Part shown: in pieces, positions 42,252-52,170 of the stretch
Layout: every line of letters starts with the position of its first letter
Numbering within the stretch: position 1 is the stretch's first letter
From: CS4-C045 sp963844115
GTDB taxonomy: Bacteria; Planctomycetota; Planctomycetia; Pirellulales; UBA7805
Assembly (NCBI GenBank): GCA_963844115.1
Contig: CAWJNN010000065.1
Coordinates: forward strand, 1 to 64,000
Reading direction: 5' to 3'
Length of the DNA: 64,000 bases
Program-made: the position numbers and the translations under genes
The notes under the pieces: generated by a model
What the model was told of the DNA's origin: nothing
Seen by the model: only the letters and a program-made list of their open reading frames with translations
Databases searched by the model: none

Positions 42252-44213
42252 ATGGCGTCCTCTGCCACATCGGCAAAGGGCGGGCTCGTGCCACTGGCAT
42301 TTGCCCGCGATCTGATATTCCCAGTCGGGATCATAGCATGCGTGCTTGTGATTCTCGTTCCGCTGCCTGCTGCGCTAGTTGACTTGCTGTTGGTGACCAG
42401 CATTACCCTTTCCGTCATCATTCTGGTGACGTCAATTTATGTGCGTACTCCCTTGGAGTTCAGCGTTTTTCCTTCACTGCTACTGGTGGCGACCCTGGGG
42501 CGGCTGGTCTTGAACGTGGCCACGACGCGCCTCATCCTGACCCAGGCAGGTGATCAGGGTCGGGATGCACCTGGCAAGGTCATTCAGACATTTGGCGATT
42601 TTGTCACGGGCGGAAACATTGTCATCGGACTGATAATCTTCACGATCATCGTGCTCGTTCAATTCCTGGTCATCACTCGCGGCGCGACGCGAATCAGCGA
42701 AGTCGCTGCGCGCTTCGCGCTGGACGGGTTACCTGGTGGTCAAATGGCGATCGATGCCGATTTGGGTGCCGGAGCCATCGACGCCCAACAGGCCCAGGCG
42801 CGACGCGCCAACCTCCAGAAAAGGGCAGACTTCCTCGCCGCTATGGATGGTGCGAGCAAGTTTGTCCGCGGGGATGCCGTTGCTGGAATCATCATCACGC
42901 TGGTGACGATCTTCGGAGGATTGGTGATTGGCATTGGCCAACAGGGCATGAGGCCTTCGCATGCGATCGAAGTATTCACCACTCTGACCATCGGCGATGG
43001 CCTGGTCAGCCAGATACCGGCACTGCTAATTTCGCTGGCGGCGGGGCTGCTAGTCACCAGAAGCAATCAAGGAACGAACCTCTCCAGCGAATTGTTAGGT
43101 CAGGTCTTTTCTCGTCCTCAGGCCTTGTTCGTCGCCGCCGGCTTTCTGGTCGTGTTGGTTTTGACCGATCTGCCTTGGATACCGCTGTTGGCGGTGGCGC
43201 TCGGTTGTGTTGGGATAGCTTATGTCATTCAGAAATCCGATGCCGCATCCAGCGAGAAGCAACCACTGCCGGAAGCCGAGAAGAAGCCGGCCACGGATAC
43301 CCAGGTCGAACAGCTATTGGACGTCGATCCATTGGAAGTCGAAATCGGTCTGCGGCTGGTGCGCCTGGCCGACAAGCAACGAGGCGGTGATTTGCTGCAA
43401 CAGATCCAAAAAGTTCGGCATAGCGTGGCCAGCCAATTGGGAATTGTTATGCCGAAGGTTCGGGTACGTGACAATATTGGGTTAGAGCCCAGCCATTATC
43501 GGATCAAGCTGGCGGGCATGACGGTTGCGGAAGGTCAAGCGAACAACAGTCGCGAGCTGGCAGATCGGTTGGCCACCAGCGTACGACAACATGCCGACGA
43601 GGTGCTGACCCGCGACGCGACAAACTATCTGATCGATCGATTGCGAAAAACGCACCCGGTCGTAATTGATGAACTGATCCCAAGGCACTTGAGCCTGGGG
43701 CAGGTTCAACAGGTGTTACAGAAACTGTTACGTGAGCAAGTGCCAATCCGCCAGCTGGCATTGATCGTCGAATGCCTGGGTGACTATGCGCCACGGATTA
43801 GTGACCCGGCGCTGTTAGCTGAGTACGTGCGTCAACGCATGGGACGCACGATCTGTGACCAATACCGCGACGCTCGGAATGTAATACACGTTGTTACACT
43901 CGACCCCGCCGTTGAGGACCAACTACGGGCGAGCATGGAAGAGACCAGCTATGGCGTTTCCGTACGAATTGCTCCCCAGGTGATCGACGATCTATGTGCT
44001 CGCATCCAGCAAGTGCAGGATCAGTACGGCAAGGATACCAGCCCGCTCGTCTTGCTGGTGGACCCCCAGATACGCTCCGCAGTTCGGCACGTCACCACCG
44101 GCCGCATACCTCTGCTTCCGGTGCTCAGCTACAACGAAATCACCGACGATACGCAGATCGATTGCATCTCGACCGTGCGACAAGCTACCGGACAGCTTGT
44201 GGCGGCGGCCTGA
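42252..44213 (+). CDS. flhA: Flagellar export gate protein FlhA
   Basis: The ATG at 42252 gives 653 residues; a TTG at 42231 is in frame. The N-terminal half has about eight membrane helices with the FHIPEP signature ISEVAARFALDGLPGGQMAIDADLGAGAID, and the C-terminal cytoplasmic half has DPLEVEIGLRLVRLADKQRGGDLLQQI, RIKLAGMTVAEG, and VQQVLQKLLREQVPIR. FlhA forms the nonameric docking ring for late export substrates. It is separated from the fliF-flhB block by 17 kb of unrelated genes and heads flhA-flhF-flhG-fliA. Confidence 0.97.
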   Translation: MASSATSAKGGLVPLAFARDLIFPVGIIACVLVILVPLPAALVDLLLVTSITLSVIILVTSIYVRTPLEFSVFPSLLLVATLGRLVLNVATTRLILTQAGDQGRDAPGKVIQTFGDFVTGGNIVIGLIIFTIIVLVQFLVITRGATRISEVAARFALDGLPGGQMAIDADLGAGAIDAQQAQARRANLQKRADFLAAMDGASKFVRGDAVAGIIITLVTIFGGLVIGIGQQGMRPSHAIEVFTTLTIGDGLVSQIPALLISLAAGLLVTRSNQGTNLSSELLGQVFSRPQALFVAAGFLVVLVLTDLPWIPLLAVALGCVGIAYVIQKSDAASSEKQPLPEAEKKPATDTQVEQLLDVDPLEVEIGLRLVRLADKQRGGDLLQQIQKVRHSVASQLGIVMPKVRVRDNIGLEPSHYRIKLAGMTVAEGQANNSRELADRLATSVRQHADEVLTRDATNYLIDRLRKTHPVVIDELIPRHLSLGQVQQVLQKLLREQVPIRQLALIVECLGDYAPRISDPALLAEYVRQRMGRTICDQYRDARNVIHVVTLDPAVEDQLRASMEETSYGVSVRIAPQVIDDLCARIQQVQDQYGKDTSPLVLLVDPQIRSAVRHVTTGRIPLLPVLSYNEITDDTQIDCISTVRQATGQLVAAA

Positions 44214-44242
44214 CAACGTTTGATCAAGGCAGTAATCAGCGA

Positions 44243-45463
44243 ATGACCACAAAAACATTTACGGCAAAGAACATGGACGATGCCCTGCGGATGGTGCGCC
44301 AGCAGTTGGGCCCCGACGCTTCGGTGGTCCAGTCGCGTGAAGTCTCGACCTCGGGTGTCTTACGCTGGATCTATCCGAATAGACGGGTTGAAGTAACAGC
44401 GGCGAGGCAACCTCCTGTCGTGCGGCCGACGCCACCTCGCAAGGGGCGGAAATCGTCGCGTCGGCGGGTCGAACGGCAAACATCAAACCGTGTGACTTTG
44501 CCGGCGGAAGACGACCAGCACGACGTTAAATTCGCGATCGACGACGCCGAGTCCTGCGCGGTCAGCGATAAATCCATATCACCAGAACATGAAGACCTTC
44601 GCCAAAAACTGATCGAATTACGTTCGGTAATGCAAAAGGTGCAGAATGGTCCGGTTCGTCTCGATCCGGCCAGCCTGTCCGCTGCGTTGGCGGATCTCGC
44701 AAAACGGCTTTCCAGCGCGGAGGTTCCCGACGCTTTGGCCGTGGACTTGATTGAAGCCGTCCGAGACACGGTGCCCGAAGCACAACACGACAATCATCGC
44801 GTCCTCTTTCAGCGGTTGGTAGAAATCGTCGCGGAAGATCTGACGACCACGGGCGGAATTTCGTCCGTTGCTGGCCAGCGCCGTACGGTCGCTGTCGTTG
44901 GCCCCGCCGGCGTCGGCAAGACGACGATGCTCGCCAAATTAGCCGCCGACCACCAATTGCGGCAAAGACGTTCGGTTGCACTTATCACTTGCGATAACTT
45001 CCGCATCGCCGCGGTCGATCAGTTGCAAACCTATGCCGACATCATTGGCGTGCCAATGGTGGCGGTGGCAACACCACGCGATATGCGGACCGCGATACAG
45101 CAACTTTCAAATCACGATCTGGTCCTGGTCGATACGCCCGGTCGCAGCCCCGGAGATGACGTCAAACTTCAGGAAGTGAAGTCGCTCCTGAACGATGCCG
45201 AACCGGATGAAGTCCATCTGGTTCAAAGCTGCTCGTCCGCTCCGTCACATTTGCGACGTTGCCTGGAAAAGTTTGCGATGATTGGTCTCACTGGCGTGAT
45301 ACTGACCAAGCTGGACGAAGCGATAACCACCGGGCACCTGTTGCCGATCATGAAACAAACCCACCTCCCGATCAGTTACATCTCGGACGGGCAAGTCGTT
45401 CCCGACGACATGCACGTCGCGCAACCTTTGGATCTCGCTGAACGTTTTCTCACGGCGATTTGA
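44243..45463 (+). CDS. flhF: Flagellar placement GTPase FlhF
   Basis: The 406-residue product is an SRP-type GTPase: N-terminal B domain (TTKTFTAKNMDDALRMVRQQLGPDASVVQSRE) with a basic linker, then the NG domain with VVGPAGVGKTTMLAKLAA, ITCDNFRIAAVDQLQTYADIIGVPM, VDTPGRSPGDD and GVILTKLDEA. FlhF sets the site and number of flagella. The G3 motif is DTPGR instead of the common DTAGR. The start at 44243 matches the family; frames upstream are inside flhA. Confidence 0.93.
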   Translation: MTTKTFTAKNMDDALRMVRQQLGPDASVVQSREVSTSGVLRWIYPNRRVEVTAARQPPVVRPTPPRKGRKSSRRRVERQTSNRVTLPAEDDQHDVKFAIDDAESCAVSDKSISPEHEDLRQKLIELRSVMQKVQNGPVRLDPASLSAALADLAKRLSSAEVPDALAVDLIEAVRDTVPEAQHDNHRVLFQRLVEIVAEDLTTTGGISSVAGQRRTVAVVGPAGVGKTTMLAKLAADHQLRQRRSVALITCDNFRIAAVDQLQTYADIIGVPMVAVATPRDMRTAIQQLSNHDLVLVDTPGRSPGDDVKLQEVKSLLNDAEPDEVHLVQSCSSAPSHLRRCLEKFAMIGLTGVILTKLDEAITTGHLLPIMKQTHLPISYISDGQVVPDDMHVAQPLDLAERFLTAI

Positions 45464-45472
45464 ACGAAAACT

Positions 45473-46354
45473 ATGTCCGATCAGGCAGCACCCTTGTATC
45501 AATTGGCATTGCAGGCGAATGCCCAACCAGCCGACCCGGCACAAGGGCGCGGGGTCATCGTTGTGGTGGGTAGCAGGCCTGGCGTGGGCGCAACGACCAT
45601 CGCGGTAAACCTTGCCCAGCGCCTTTCCGATTTGGGACAAGCGATCGTCGTGGTGGATGCCGAAATCGGCAAGCCGGACGCAACCCGTTGCTTGGGGCTG
45701 GACCCGCAGGGAGCCTTTGTCGATTTGATTTGCGGTGATTCCGCTACGTGCGATGCTGTCTATCCTTTGCCGAACGGGATGGCTGTAATTGGCGGCAGCG
45801 TCGATCGGATCCATCGCGACGTTGACACGCAATCCGTCAGCAGTCGACTCACGGAAGCTATTCGGTGGCTGGGCCGCTATTTTGATTGGGCGCTATTCGA
45901 CGGCGGCCATTTCGACCAACCACTGACCAATCAGATAGGTCAGCACGCGACACACGTGTTGTTGGTCGTTGATGACCAGACAGACGCCGTCGATGCCTAC
46001 ACAACGTTAAAGTGCCTGGTTCGACGGGACATGGCGCCCAGTGCCCACACGGTCATGATGCTGTTCAACCGTACGATTGTGACGGACGATGCCAAGGCGA
46101 AGTACCGCGGCATCGTCCGAACGGCACGACGCTATTTGGATATCGATATCCCGCTAGCAGGCTACGTCTACGAGAACGAGAATCCCAGCCATTTGCTGGC
46201 GCAACTTGCCCAAACGATAAGCGGTACAAGCACTGCTACTAGTAACGGAAAAAAAGGATTTCACAATTCAACTCGCGACGTCCGACGGCCGATAGACCAA
46301 AGGAACACCGGCACGTCTATGGGCGTTAAAATGCGCGAGATAGGTCAAGATTGA
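45473..46354 (+). CDS. flhG: MinD/ParA-like flagellar number regulator FlhG
   Basis: The 293-residue product has the MinD fold (VIVVVGSRPGVGATTIAVNLAQRLSDLG, IVVVDAEIGKPDAT, WALFDGGHFDQPL, HVLLVVDDQTDAVDAYTTLK), placed between flhF and fliA as in other bacteria. The deviant Walker A normally reads GKGGVGKT; here residues 33-42 read GSRPGVGATT, so both the signature lysine and the P-loop lysine are replaced. The same loss is known in the CpaE/TadZ branch. ATP hydrolysis may be absent, which would change how it restrains FlhF. The fliA start lies 21 bases downstream. Confidence 0.85.
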   Translation: MSDQAAPLYQLALQANAQPADPAQGRGVIVVVGSRPGVGATTIAVNLAQRLSDLGQAIVVVDAEIGKPDATRCLGLDPQGAFVDLICGDSATCDAVYPLPNGMAVIGGSVDRIHRDVDTQSVSSRLTEAIRWLGRYFDWALFDGGHFDQPLTNQIGQHATHVLLVVDDQTDAVDAYTTLKCLVRRDMAPSAHTVMMLFNRTIVTDDAKAKYRGIVRTARRYLDIDIPLAGYVYENENPSHLLAQLAQTISGTSTATSNGKKGFHNSTRDVRRPIDQRNTGTSMGVKMREIGQD

Positions 46355-46374
46355 CGACGATCATGGAGGATCGA

Positions 46375-47166
46375 ATGATAGATGTAGTTATTAAGGTAGT
46401 GCCCGATATTCTCCCAGTTTGGCAAGAATATAAGGCGGATCAGACCAAAAAAGAACTTCGGAATCGGCTCGTCGAACGCTATCTTGCCTTGGTCAAGTAC
46501 AACGGCGAACGAATCTGGTCCCGTCTGCCGGAGGGCGTCGAGCTGGACGATCTCATTTCCGCGGGCGTCTTTGGCCTGATGGATGCAATCGACGCGTTCG
46601 ATCTTACACGCGGCGTCAAATTCGAAACGTACTGTGTGCCGCGTATTCGTGGTGCGATGTTGGACGAACTGCGGACGATGGATTGGGTACCGCGCTTGGT
46701 GCGATCGAAGGCGAGTAAACTGGGCGAAGCGGTCAAGCAGTGCGAGGCACGACATGGGCGTCCGCCGACTCAATACGAACTTGCCGTCCAGATGGAAATC
46801 AGCGTTCAGGAGCTGGAAAAGCTGATGATGGATGCGAACGCCGTCAACCTGGTTAGTCTCAACAAGAAGTGGTACGAAACGGATAGTTACAAGGACGTCC
46901 GTGAAATCGATATTCTTGAAGACAAAAAAGGCGAAGACCCGACGCGTCGAATCCAGAAAAACGACCTAATGCGACTCGTGACGAAAGGTCTGAATCGGAA
47001 CGAACGTCTGATCATCATCCTGTACTACTACGAAGAGCTGACAATGAAGGAAATTGGCGCCACGCTCGATTTGTCCGAAAGTCGTGTCAGCCAGATGCAC
47101 AGCTCGATCGTAACGAGACTGCAGTCGCAGCTAGGCCGCAGGCGGCCGGAATTCAGTTCGGTCTAA
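46375..47166 (+). CDS. fliA: Flagellar sigma factor FliA (sigma-28)
   Basis: The 263-residue product has region 2 (YLALVKYNGERIWSRLPEGVELDDLISAGVFGLMDAIDAFDLTRGVKFETYCVPRIRGAMLDELRTMDWVPR, with the RIRGAMxDxLRxxDWxPR hallmark), region 3 and region 4 (RLIIILYYYEELTMKEIGATLDLSESRVSQMHSSIVTRLQ). It directs late flagellar genes and is held by FlgM, encoded at 49296. The ATG at 46375 has GGAGGA at 46365-46370; the frame also opens with TTG at 46351 overlapping the flhG stop. Confidence 0.96.
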   Translation: MIDVVIKVVPDILPVWQEYKADQTKKELRNRLVERYLALVKYNGERIWSRLPEGVELDDLISAGVFGLMDAIDAFDLTRGVKFETYCVPRIRGAMLDELRTMDWVPRLVRSKASKLGEAVKQCEARHGRPPTQYELAVQMEISVQELEKLMMDANAVNLVSLNKKWYETDSYKDVREIDILEDKKGEDPTRRIQKNDLMRLVTKGLNRNERLIIILYYYEELTMKEIGATLDLSESRVSQMHSSIVTRLQSQLGRRRPEFSSV

Positions 47167-47210
47167 ACGCGACGTCAAATCGATCAGCCGTCGTCTGGAC
47201 GAACCACAAA

Positions 47211-47245
47211 AAAACCCCGGCCCTTTTACGAGCCGGGGTTTTCTC
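47211..47245 (+). terminator. Rho-independent terminator after fliA
   Basis: AAAACCCCGGC at 47211-47221 pairs with GCCGGGGTTTT at 47232-47242 around a ten-base loop, with a T run at its 3-prime side. It closes flhA-flhF-flhG-fliA, and the A run makes it partly bidirectional for the gene on the other strand. Confidence 0.9.
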
Positions 47246-47280
47246 ATGGGGAGACAACGTCTGAAGGGGAGGAGACGACG

Positions 47281-47487
47281 CTATCTAGGTAGTTTCGTTT
47301 TCTTCAATCGCCAATGTGGAAAATGCGTAGCCGCAGGGGCAGCCCTATGAGCCCATCGAGCTACGAGTCGCTTCAGATCCTCATCCAATCGCCGCTCGAA
47401 CTCCAGGAATGCCGGCGACGCAAAGAGCGTCTCGCATCCGTGTTCGCCGGAAACGTCAAAGATGTCTTTCAGGGAAGGATCGTCCAT
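47281..47487 (-). CDS. Small hypothetical protein, 68 residues
   Basis: The start at 47487 (MDDPSLKDIFDVSGEHGCETLF) is supported by GGAG on the minus strand about eight bases before it. The product has one amphipathic helix (FLEFERRLDEDLKRLVARWAHRAA) and a basic end; no family is recognised. The frame extends upstream to 47670 without coding character. It probably follows the EF-hand gene on the same transcript. Confidence 0.5.
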   Translation of the reverse strand: MDDPSLKDIFDVSGEHGCETLFASPAFLEFERRLDEDLKRLVARWAHRAAPAATHFPHWRLKKTKLPR

Positions 47488-47682
47488 CGGACAGTTCTCC
47501 GTGGGTCGGTATCTAACCAGGTATACGCACGACACGGGACGCTTGTTCACGGTTCGCCTAAATCCTGCCCGGCAAACAGGTTGGTGGAGCGGTTCCTGGT
47601 GTGTCGCCCCGAGCGGATTGGGACGCAGGCGAAGTGGTTGGCGCGGGGACGGACAGCGGCCAGTAAGCAAGGGAAACGCCGG

Positions 47683-48498
47683 TTATTGAGACTTGTTGCC
47701 GCTACGAGCGCGATTCCGCCGTTGGGTGAACTCGTCAGCCGCATCGGCTAATTCGGCCTCGTCCAGCGTGCCGTTTCCGTCCGCGTCGATCTTTTCGAAA
47801 TGTTTGGCCAGCGGCCCGCGTGCTTCTTCGCGGCTCAAAGGTCCATCACCGTTGCGATCCAATCGCCGGGCACGTTTTAGCAGATCGCCGGCTTGGACGG
47901 CTTTGGCAGGTTGTTCCGTCGTATCCTGTTTCATCGCCAGCGTGCTGCGTCGCTTCGGATCCGTTTCCTGAAAAAACTGACGCGATAGCCGCGGATAATT
48001 GCGGATGAATTCGCGGCGGTTGATGGCGCCATTGCCGTTTTGATCGGCGATTTTCTTGAAACGCTCCCACGTCGGTCGAAGGGCTTGCGGAAGTTCGTTC
48101 TGGTCTATCTCGTAATTGTTGTTGCGATCCAGCCGAGCGAAGATGGCGGACGGTTTTTCCTCCTCCGAGACCGGCTCGGGCAGTTTTTCCAAAGGGCGGT
48201 TGACCTTGGGTGGATTCAGGCCCTGTGACCATTCTTCGGCGTTTAAGGCACCGTCGCCATTACTATCCGCGTAGTTCAGCAACCGGCGAAACAGCCGCTC
48301 GTGCTGCGGGTCAATTTCCGCATCTCGTAACAGCCCGTCACGATCGGCATCCAGCGTCTGAAAAAGCTGAGCGGTATTGGTAATACGTTGGATGGCGGGT
48401 GTCTCGGCGAAGGCCGGTGCCAGTACCGCCGTCACTGCAGCGATAGTTGCCAGCAGGCAGTGGTTTGCGTGTTGTCGAATCACTTGGTAGCCCTGCAT
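47683..48498 (-). CDS. Secreted EF-hand protein
   Basis: The 271-residue product has a signal peptide (CLLATIAAVTAVLAPAFAE) and six EF-hand-like calcium loops: DADRDGLLRDAE, DSNGDGALNAEE, DRNNNYEIDQNE, DQNGNGAINRRE, DRNGDGPLSREE and DADGNGTLDEAE. The first four lie in two pairs, the last two near the C-terminus, which ends in a basic tail. Planctomycetes secrete many such proteins; calcium binding is likely, a partner is unknown. It is transcribed away from flgM. Confidence 0.85.
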   Translation of the reverse strand: MQGYQVIRQHANHCLLATIAAVTAVLAPAFAETPAIQRITNTAQLFQTLDADRDGLLRDAEIDPQHERLFRRLLNYADSNGDGALNAEEWSQGLNPPKVNRPLEKLPEPVSEEEKPSAIFARLDRNNNYEIDQNELPQALRPTWERFKKIADQNGNGAINRREFIRNYPRLSRQFFQETDPKRRSTLAMKQDTTEQPAKAVQAGDLLKRARRLDRNGDGPLSREEARGPLAKHFEKIDADGNGTLDEAELADAADEFTQRRNRARSGNKSQ

Positions 48499-49295
48499 TT
48501 TGCGATGGTTTGCGTTGCTGCCTCCATTCTAAAACCACCGTCAGCCGTTGAAGTTTCGCTGAATTACACCGACGCCTCAACCTCCAGACTCCCGTCTAGC
48601 TCGTAAATTCCCTACTCCCCACCGTTTATGTTCAACGTTCAATGTTGCCGCGGCTGGGGCCAATCAATATAATTCCCCGTCGCTCCGTCAGATCCACTAA
48701 TCCCACCAGTGTGTCGAGCTGGATCGAACATGTAAATTCGATCATGTCGATTGGGCTTGGCGATCGCACTTGGAGTGTGGCGTTTAAGCAACATGGGTGG
48801 TGACCTGAAGAGGCTAAAAGTTTAACCACCAGGTTTAGCCGTCAGAAAGGGTTCAAGGTGGGGCGCTACAGCCGTTACAAATGCAAAAGCAGTCATGCGC
48901 ATTGCAAGGAGGCCCCTAGAAGTTTAGATGAAAATTCGAAGCCGCGCTTGTCGAAGTTCAACATACTTCCCCGTCGTGCTCGCAAGGTCACAAGCTCTGA
49001 CACGGATAGCGGCGCCGGCAACGACAAGTAACAGGAGAACAACAAACTGCAGAAGCCCACTTGGCACATAAGAAGTTCCTTAGACGACTCTCTTCCCACC
49101 TACGACCATCCTGGTCTTGTCTTTGGAACAGTATGAGCCAAATCTGCGGTAGACGGTTTTCCGGCGCATCGACACAGCCACCGACAGCCCGTACGTTAAC
49201 TGTCGGCGGCGGATTCCGTTTCAATATCGAGATTTAGTGAGTTCGTGCGGTGTCCATCATGGATACGGCCGCCTTGCTCGCGGGGAGAAATTACT
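48499..49295. other. Long divergent gap before flgM
   Basis: Nearly 800 bases lie between the EF-hand gene and flgM. I find no coding frame with family resemblance and no RNA gene. TAAA followed by GCCG near 48810-48845 recalls a sigma-28 promoter, but its spacing is wrong. The region could hold a small RNA or leader; I see nothing decisive. Confidence 0.4.
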
Positions 49296-49574
49296 ATGCA
49301 GATCAATGGTCCTTCGCACGCACACGGTTCCCAGCCAATCAACCCGGCGCACGCTAGCGGCGCTTCACAAGCCGCCGGCGCGACCCCGGAAGTTTACAGC
49401 AGCGACGAGGTTTCGATTTCGCGCGAAGCTGATTTACTGTCGCGCATCGGTGACCTGCCGGACGTGAGGCAGGAACGCGTCGACCAGATTCGTGCCGAGA
49501 TCGCTAACGGTACCTACGAGACGCAGGAAAAGCTGGACCTCGCGATTTCGCGATTGCTGGACGAGGTCGCTTAG
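49296..49574 (+). CDS. flgM: Anti-sigma-28 factor FlgM
   Basis: The 92-residue product has a disordered Ser/Ala/Gln-rich first half and the FlgM C-terminal half: DEVSISREADLLSRIGDLPDVRQERVDQIRAEIANGTYETQEKLDLAISRLLDEV. The IANGTY and final amphipathic helix are the sigma-binding part. FlgM blocks FliA until it is exported through the completed hook. The ATG at 49296 is preceded by GGGGAGAAA, a clear Shine-Dalgarno. It lies 2.1 kb from fliA. Confidence 0.88.
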   Translation: MQINGPSHAHGSQPINPAHASGASQAAGATPEVYSSDEVSISREADLLSRIGDLPDVRQERVDQIRAEIANGTYETQEKLDLAISRLLDEVA

Positions 49575-49584
49575 CGGGAGGCAC

Positions 49585-50090
<506 letters not shown>

Positions 50091-50131
50091 AACGCTTGTC
50101 GCTGGTCGGTCATGATTTATAATGGATCGTT

Positions 50132-50635
50132 ATGAAACAAGACTTTTCCCTAGGTTCCGTTGAAGTTGCCATGACCCCCATGGCGCGATTCAAGGAGTTT
50201 CTGCAGAGCCGCGGAAAGCGGATTACGCAGCAGCGGCGGACGATCGTCCAGCAGGTCTTCAGTCATCACGAACATTTTGATGCTGACGATCTGTTAAGCG
50301 AACTGGTCGAGCAGTACGGCGATCGCAAGGTCAGTCGTCCGACCGTCTATCGCACCCTGGCCGAACTAGTCGACGCAGGCCTGTTGCGAAAGATGAGCCT
50401 CAACAATCGGTCGGTTTTTGAACACGACTACGGCTATCCCAATCACGATCATTTGCACTGCAAGAAGTGCAATCGCTTGATCGAATTCCAGAGCGACGAG
50501 CTTGCGGCCATACGTGACGCGGTCGCGCGTCAGCACAAATTTCGTGTGGACGGGCATCGTCTGATCATTACCGGCATCTGTGATCGATGCATCACAAAGC
50601 AGCGGCGACCGGACCGGCGACTGGAAATGGTCTGA
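50132..50635 (+). CDS. fur: Fur-family metal-dependent repressor
   Basis: The 167-residue product has the winged helix (GKRITQQRRTIVQQVFSHHEHFDADDLLSEL, SRPTVYRTLAELVDAGLLRKM) and the metal/dimer half with HDHLHCKKCNRLIEF and GICDRC, giving both Cys pairs of a structural zinc site. Fur, Zur and PerR cannot be separated safely by eye; the linear HHEH near residue 45 and HDHLHC favour Fur or PerR. A second ATG at 50171 (MTPMARFKEF) is the more usual start of the family. Confidence 0.9.
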   Translation: MKQDFSLGSVEVAMTPMARFKEFLQSRGKRITQQRRTIVQQVFSHHEHFDADDLLSELVEQYGDRKVSRPTVYRTLAELVDAGLLRKMSLNNRSVFEHDYGYPNHDHLHCKKCNRLIEFQSDELAAIRDAVARQHKFRVDGHRLIITGICDRCITKQRRPDRRLEMV

Positions 50636-50734
50636 ACGCATCGCTCGACGGTGCGACGCATTGTAGGCCGAGACCTGGATTTACCGGCGTGCTCAACCCG
50701 CGCCTGCGATCGTCGTCTTCCGCTGGATACATCT

Positions 50735-52165
50735 CTACAGCCGAACTCGCGATTCCGAGGGCGCCGGCATTTTGTTGTATTTTGCTCGTAGTGGCTCCAC
50801 CAGTTCCGCCACGAACTCGTCAACCTGTTCGGGCGCCCGTCCGACCAGCTGGCCGGCGTCCAGGGCGGTATCCAGGTCAAGGTTGGCGAATGCTTCGTCG
50901 CCAGCCAAACGCTCCAGCAGATCGTTCGCGCTGCCCTGCTCTTTCATTGCCAGCGCAGCTTCCTGGCTGTGTTTGCGAATTCGTTCATGCAACTCCTGCC
51001 GGTCACCCCCGGCGTGGACGGCAGCCATCAGGATGTTTTCTGACGCCAGGAAAGGTAGTTCCTCGGCCAGGTTTCGGCGAATCACTGCCGGATAGACCAC
51101 CAATCGGTCGGCGATATTCTGATACAGCAGCAGCAAAGCGTCGGTCGCCAAAAATGCCTGTGGCAATACGATGCGGCGATTCGCACTGTCGTCCAGCGTC
51201 CGTTCCATCCATTGGGTCGCCAGCGTGTTGGCGGCGTTTGGCTGAAGGCTGATCACATAACGGGCCAGTCCACAAATCCGTTCGCTGCGCATTGGATTTC
51301 GCTTGTAAGCCATCGCCGATGATCCAATCTGTTCCTTCTCGAAAGGTTCATCGATTTCTTTACGATGTTGCAGCAGGCGCAGGTCCGTCGCGGCCTTATG
51401 TGCGCTTCCCGCGACGCCGGCTAAAGCGTCCAAGACCTGCGCATCGATTTTACGCGGATAGGTCTGTCCCGTGACCGCATACGTCGACGCGAAGCCGATC
51501 TTTTCGGCAACTAACTTCTCAAGTTGACGGACTTTTTCATGGTCGCCGTCGAACAGCTTCAGGAAGCTGGCCTGCGTGCCGGTTGTCCCCTTTGTACTGC
51601 GGGCACGCAACTGGTCACGTCGATGCTCTAACTCCTGTAAGTCCAGAATCAAATCATAGGCCCAAACGACAGCACGCTTCCCGACGGTCGTCGGCTGGGC
51701 GGGCTGGAGATGCGTCCAGCCCAGGCAGGGAAGATCGCGATGTCGAACCGCGAAGGTTGCGAGGCGATCAATCACGGCCATCAGACGAATGCGGATGATA
51801 TCGATCGCGTCGCGCAACAGGATCAGGTCCGTGTTGTCGGTTACGAAACAGCTGGTTGCTCCCCAATGAATGATCTTACGCGCCTGCGGGCAGACATCTC
51901 CGTAAGCGTGAACGTGCGCCATAACATCATGGCGAAGTCGAGCTTCGTATTGCTGGGCAGCTTCGAAGTCAATGTTTTCCGCCTGGCTCTTCAATTCTGC
52001 TATTTGCTCGTCCGTGATCGGGAGACCGAGCTCTTTTTCAGCCTCGGCCAGCGCGATCCACATTCGCCGCCACGTGCGAAATTTTCGATCTCCGCCCCAC
52101 AGCGTACTCATTTCGTGCGATGCATAACGGGTCACCAGCGGATTGTCGTACAGTTCGTGAGACAT
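50735..52165 (-). CDS. purB: Adenylosuccinate lyase
   Basis: PurB splits SAICAR and adenylosuccinate in purine synthesis. The 476-residue product belongs to the fumarase/aspartase fold: HWGATSCFVTDNTDLIL, GWTHLQPAQPTTVGKRA (catalytic His region), STKGTTGTQASFLKLF, and the signature GSSAMAYKRNPMRSERICGLAR. The start at 52165 (MSHELYDNPLVTRYAS) matches the family. It is divergent from the sigma factor at 52390 across an inverted heptamer array. Confidence 0.96.
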   Translation of the reverse strand: MSHELYDNPLVTRYASHEMSTLWGGDRKFRTWRRMWIALAEAEKELGLPITDEQIAELKSQAENIDFEAAQQYEARLRHDVMAHVHAYGDVCPQARKIIHWGATSCFVTDNTDLILLRDAIDIIRIRLMAVIDRLATFAVRHRDLPCLGWTHLQPAQPTTVGKRAVVWAYDLILDLQELEHRRDQLRARSTKGTTGTQASFLKLFDGDHEKVRQLEKLVAEKIGFASTYAVTGQTYPRKIDAQVLDALAGVAGSAHKAATDLRLLQHRKEIDEPFEKEQIGSSAMAYKRNPMRSERICGLARYVISLQPNAANTLATQWMERTLDDSANRRIVLPQAFLATDALLLLYQNIADRLVVYPAVIRRNLAEELPFLASENILMAAVHAGGDRQELHERIRKHSQEAALAMKEQGSANDLLERLAGDEAFANLDLDTALDAGQLVGRAPEQVDEFVAELVEPLRAKYNKMPAPSESRVRL

Positions 52166-52170
52166 GGAAC

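Noticed and set aside
47314..47751. 145-codon plus-strand frame
   Set aside because: It is antisense to the small gene at 47281-47487 and to the end of the EF-hand gene.
48810..48850. Possible sigma-28 promoter upstream of flgM
   Set aside because: The minus-10 match is partial, the spacing is wrong and the distance to flgM is over 400 bases.
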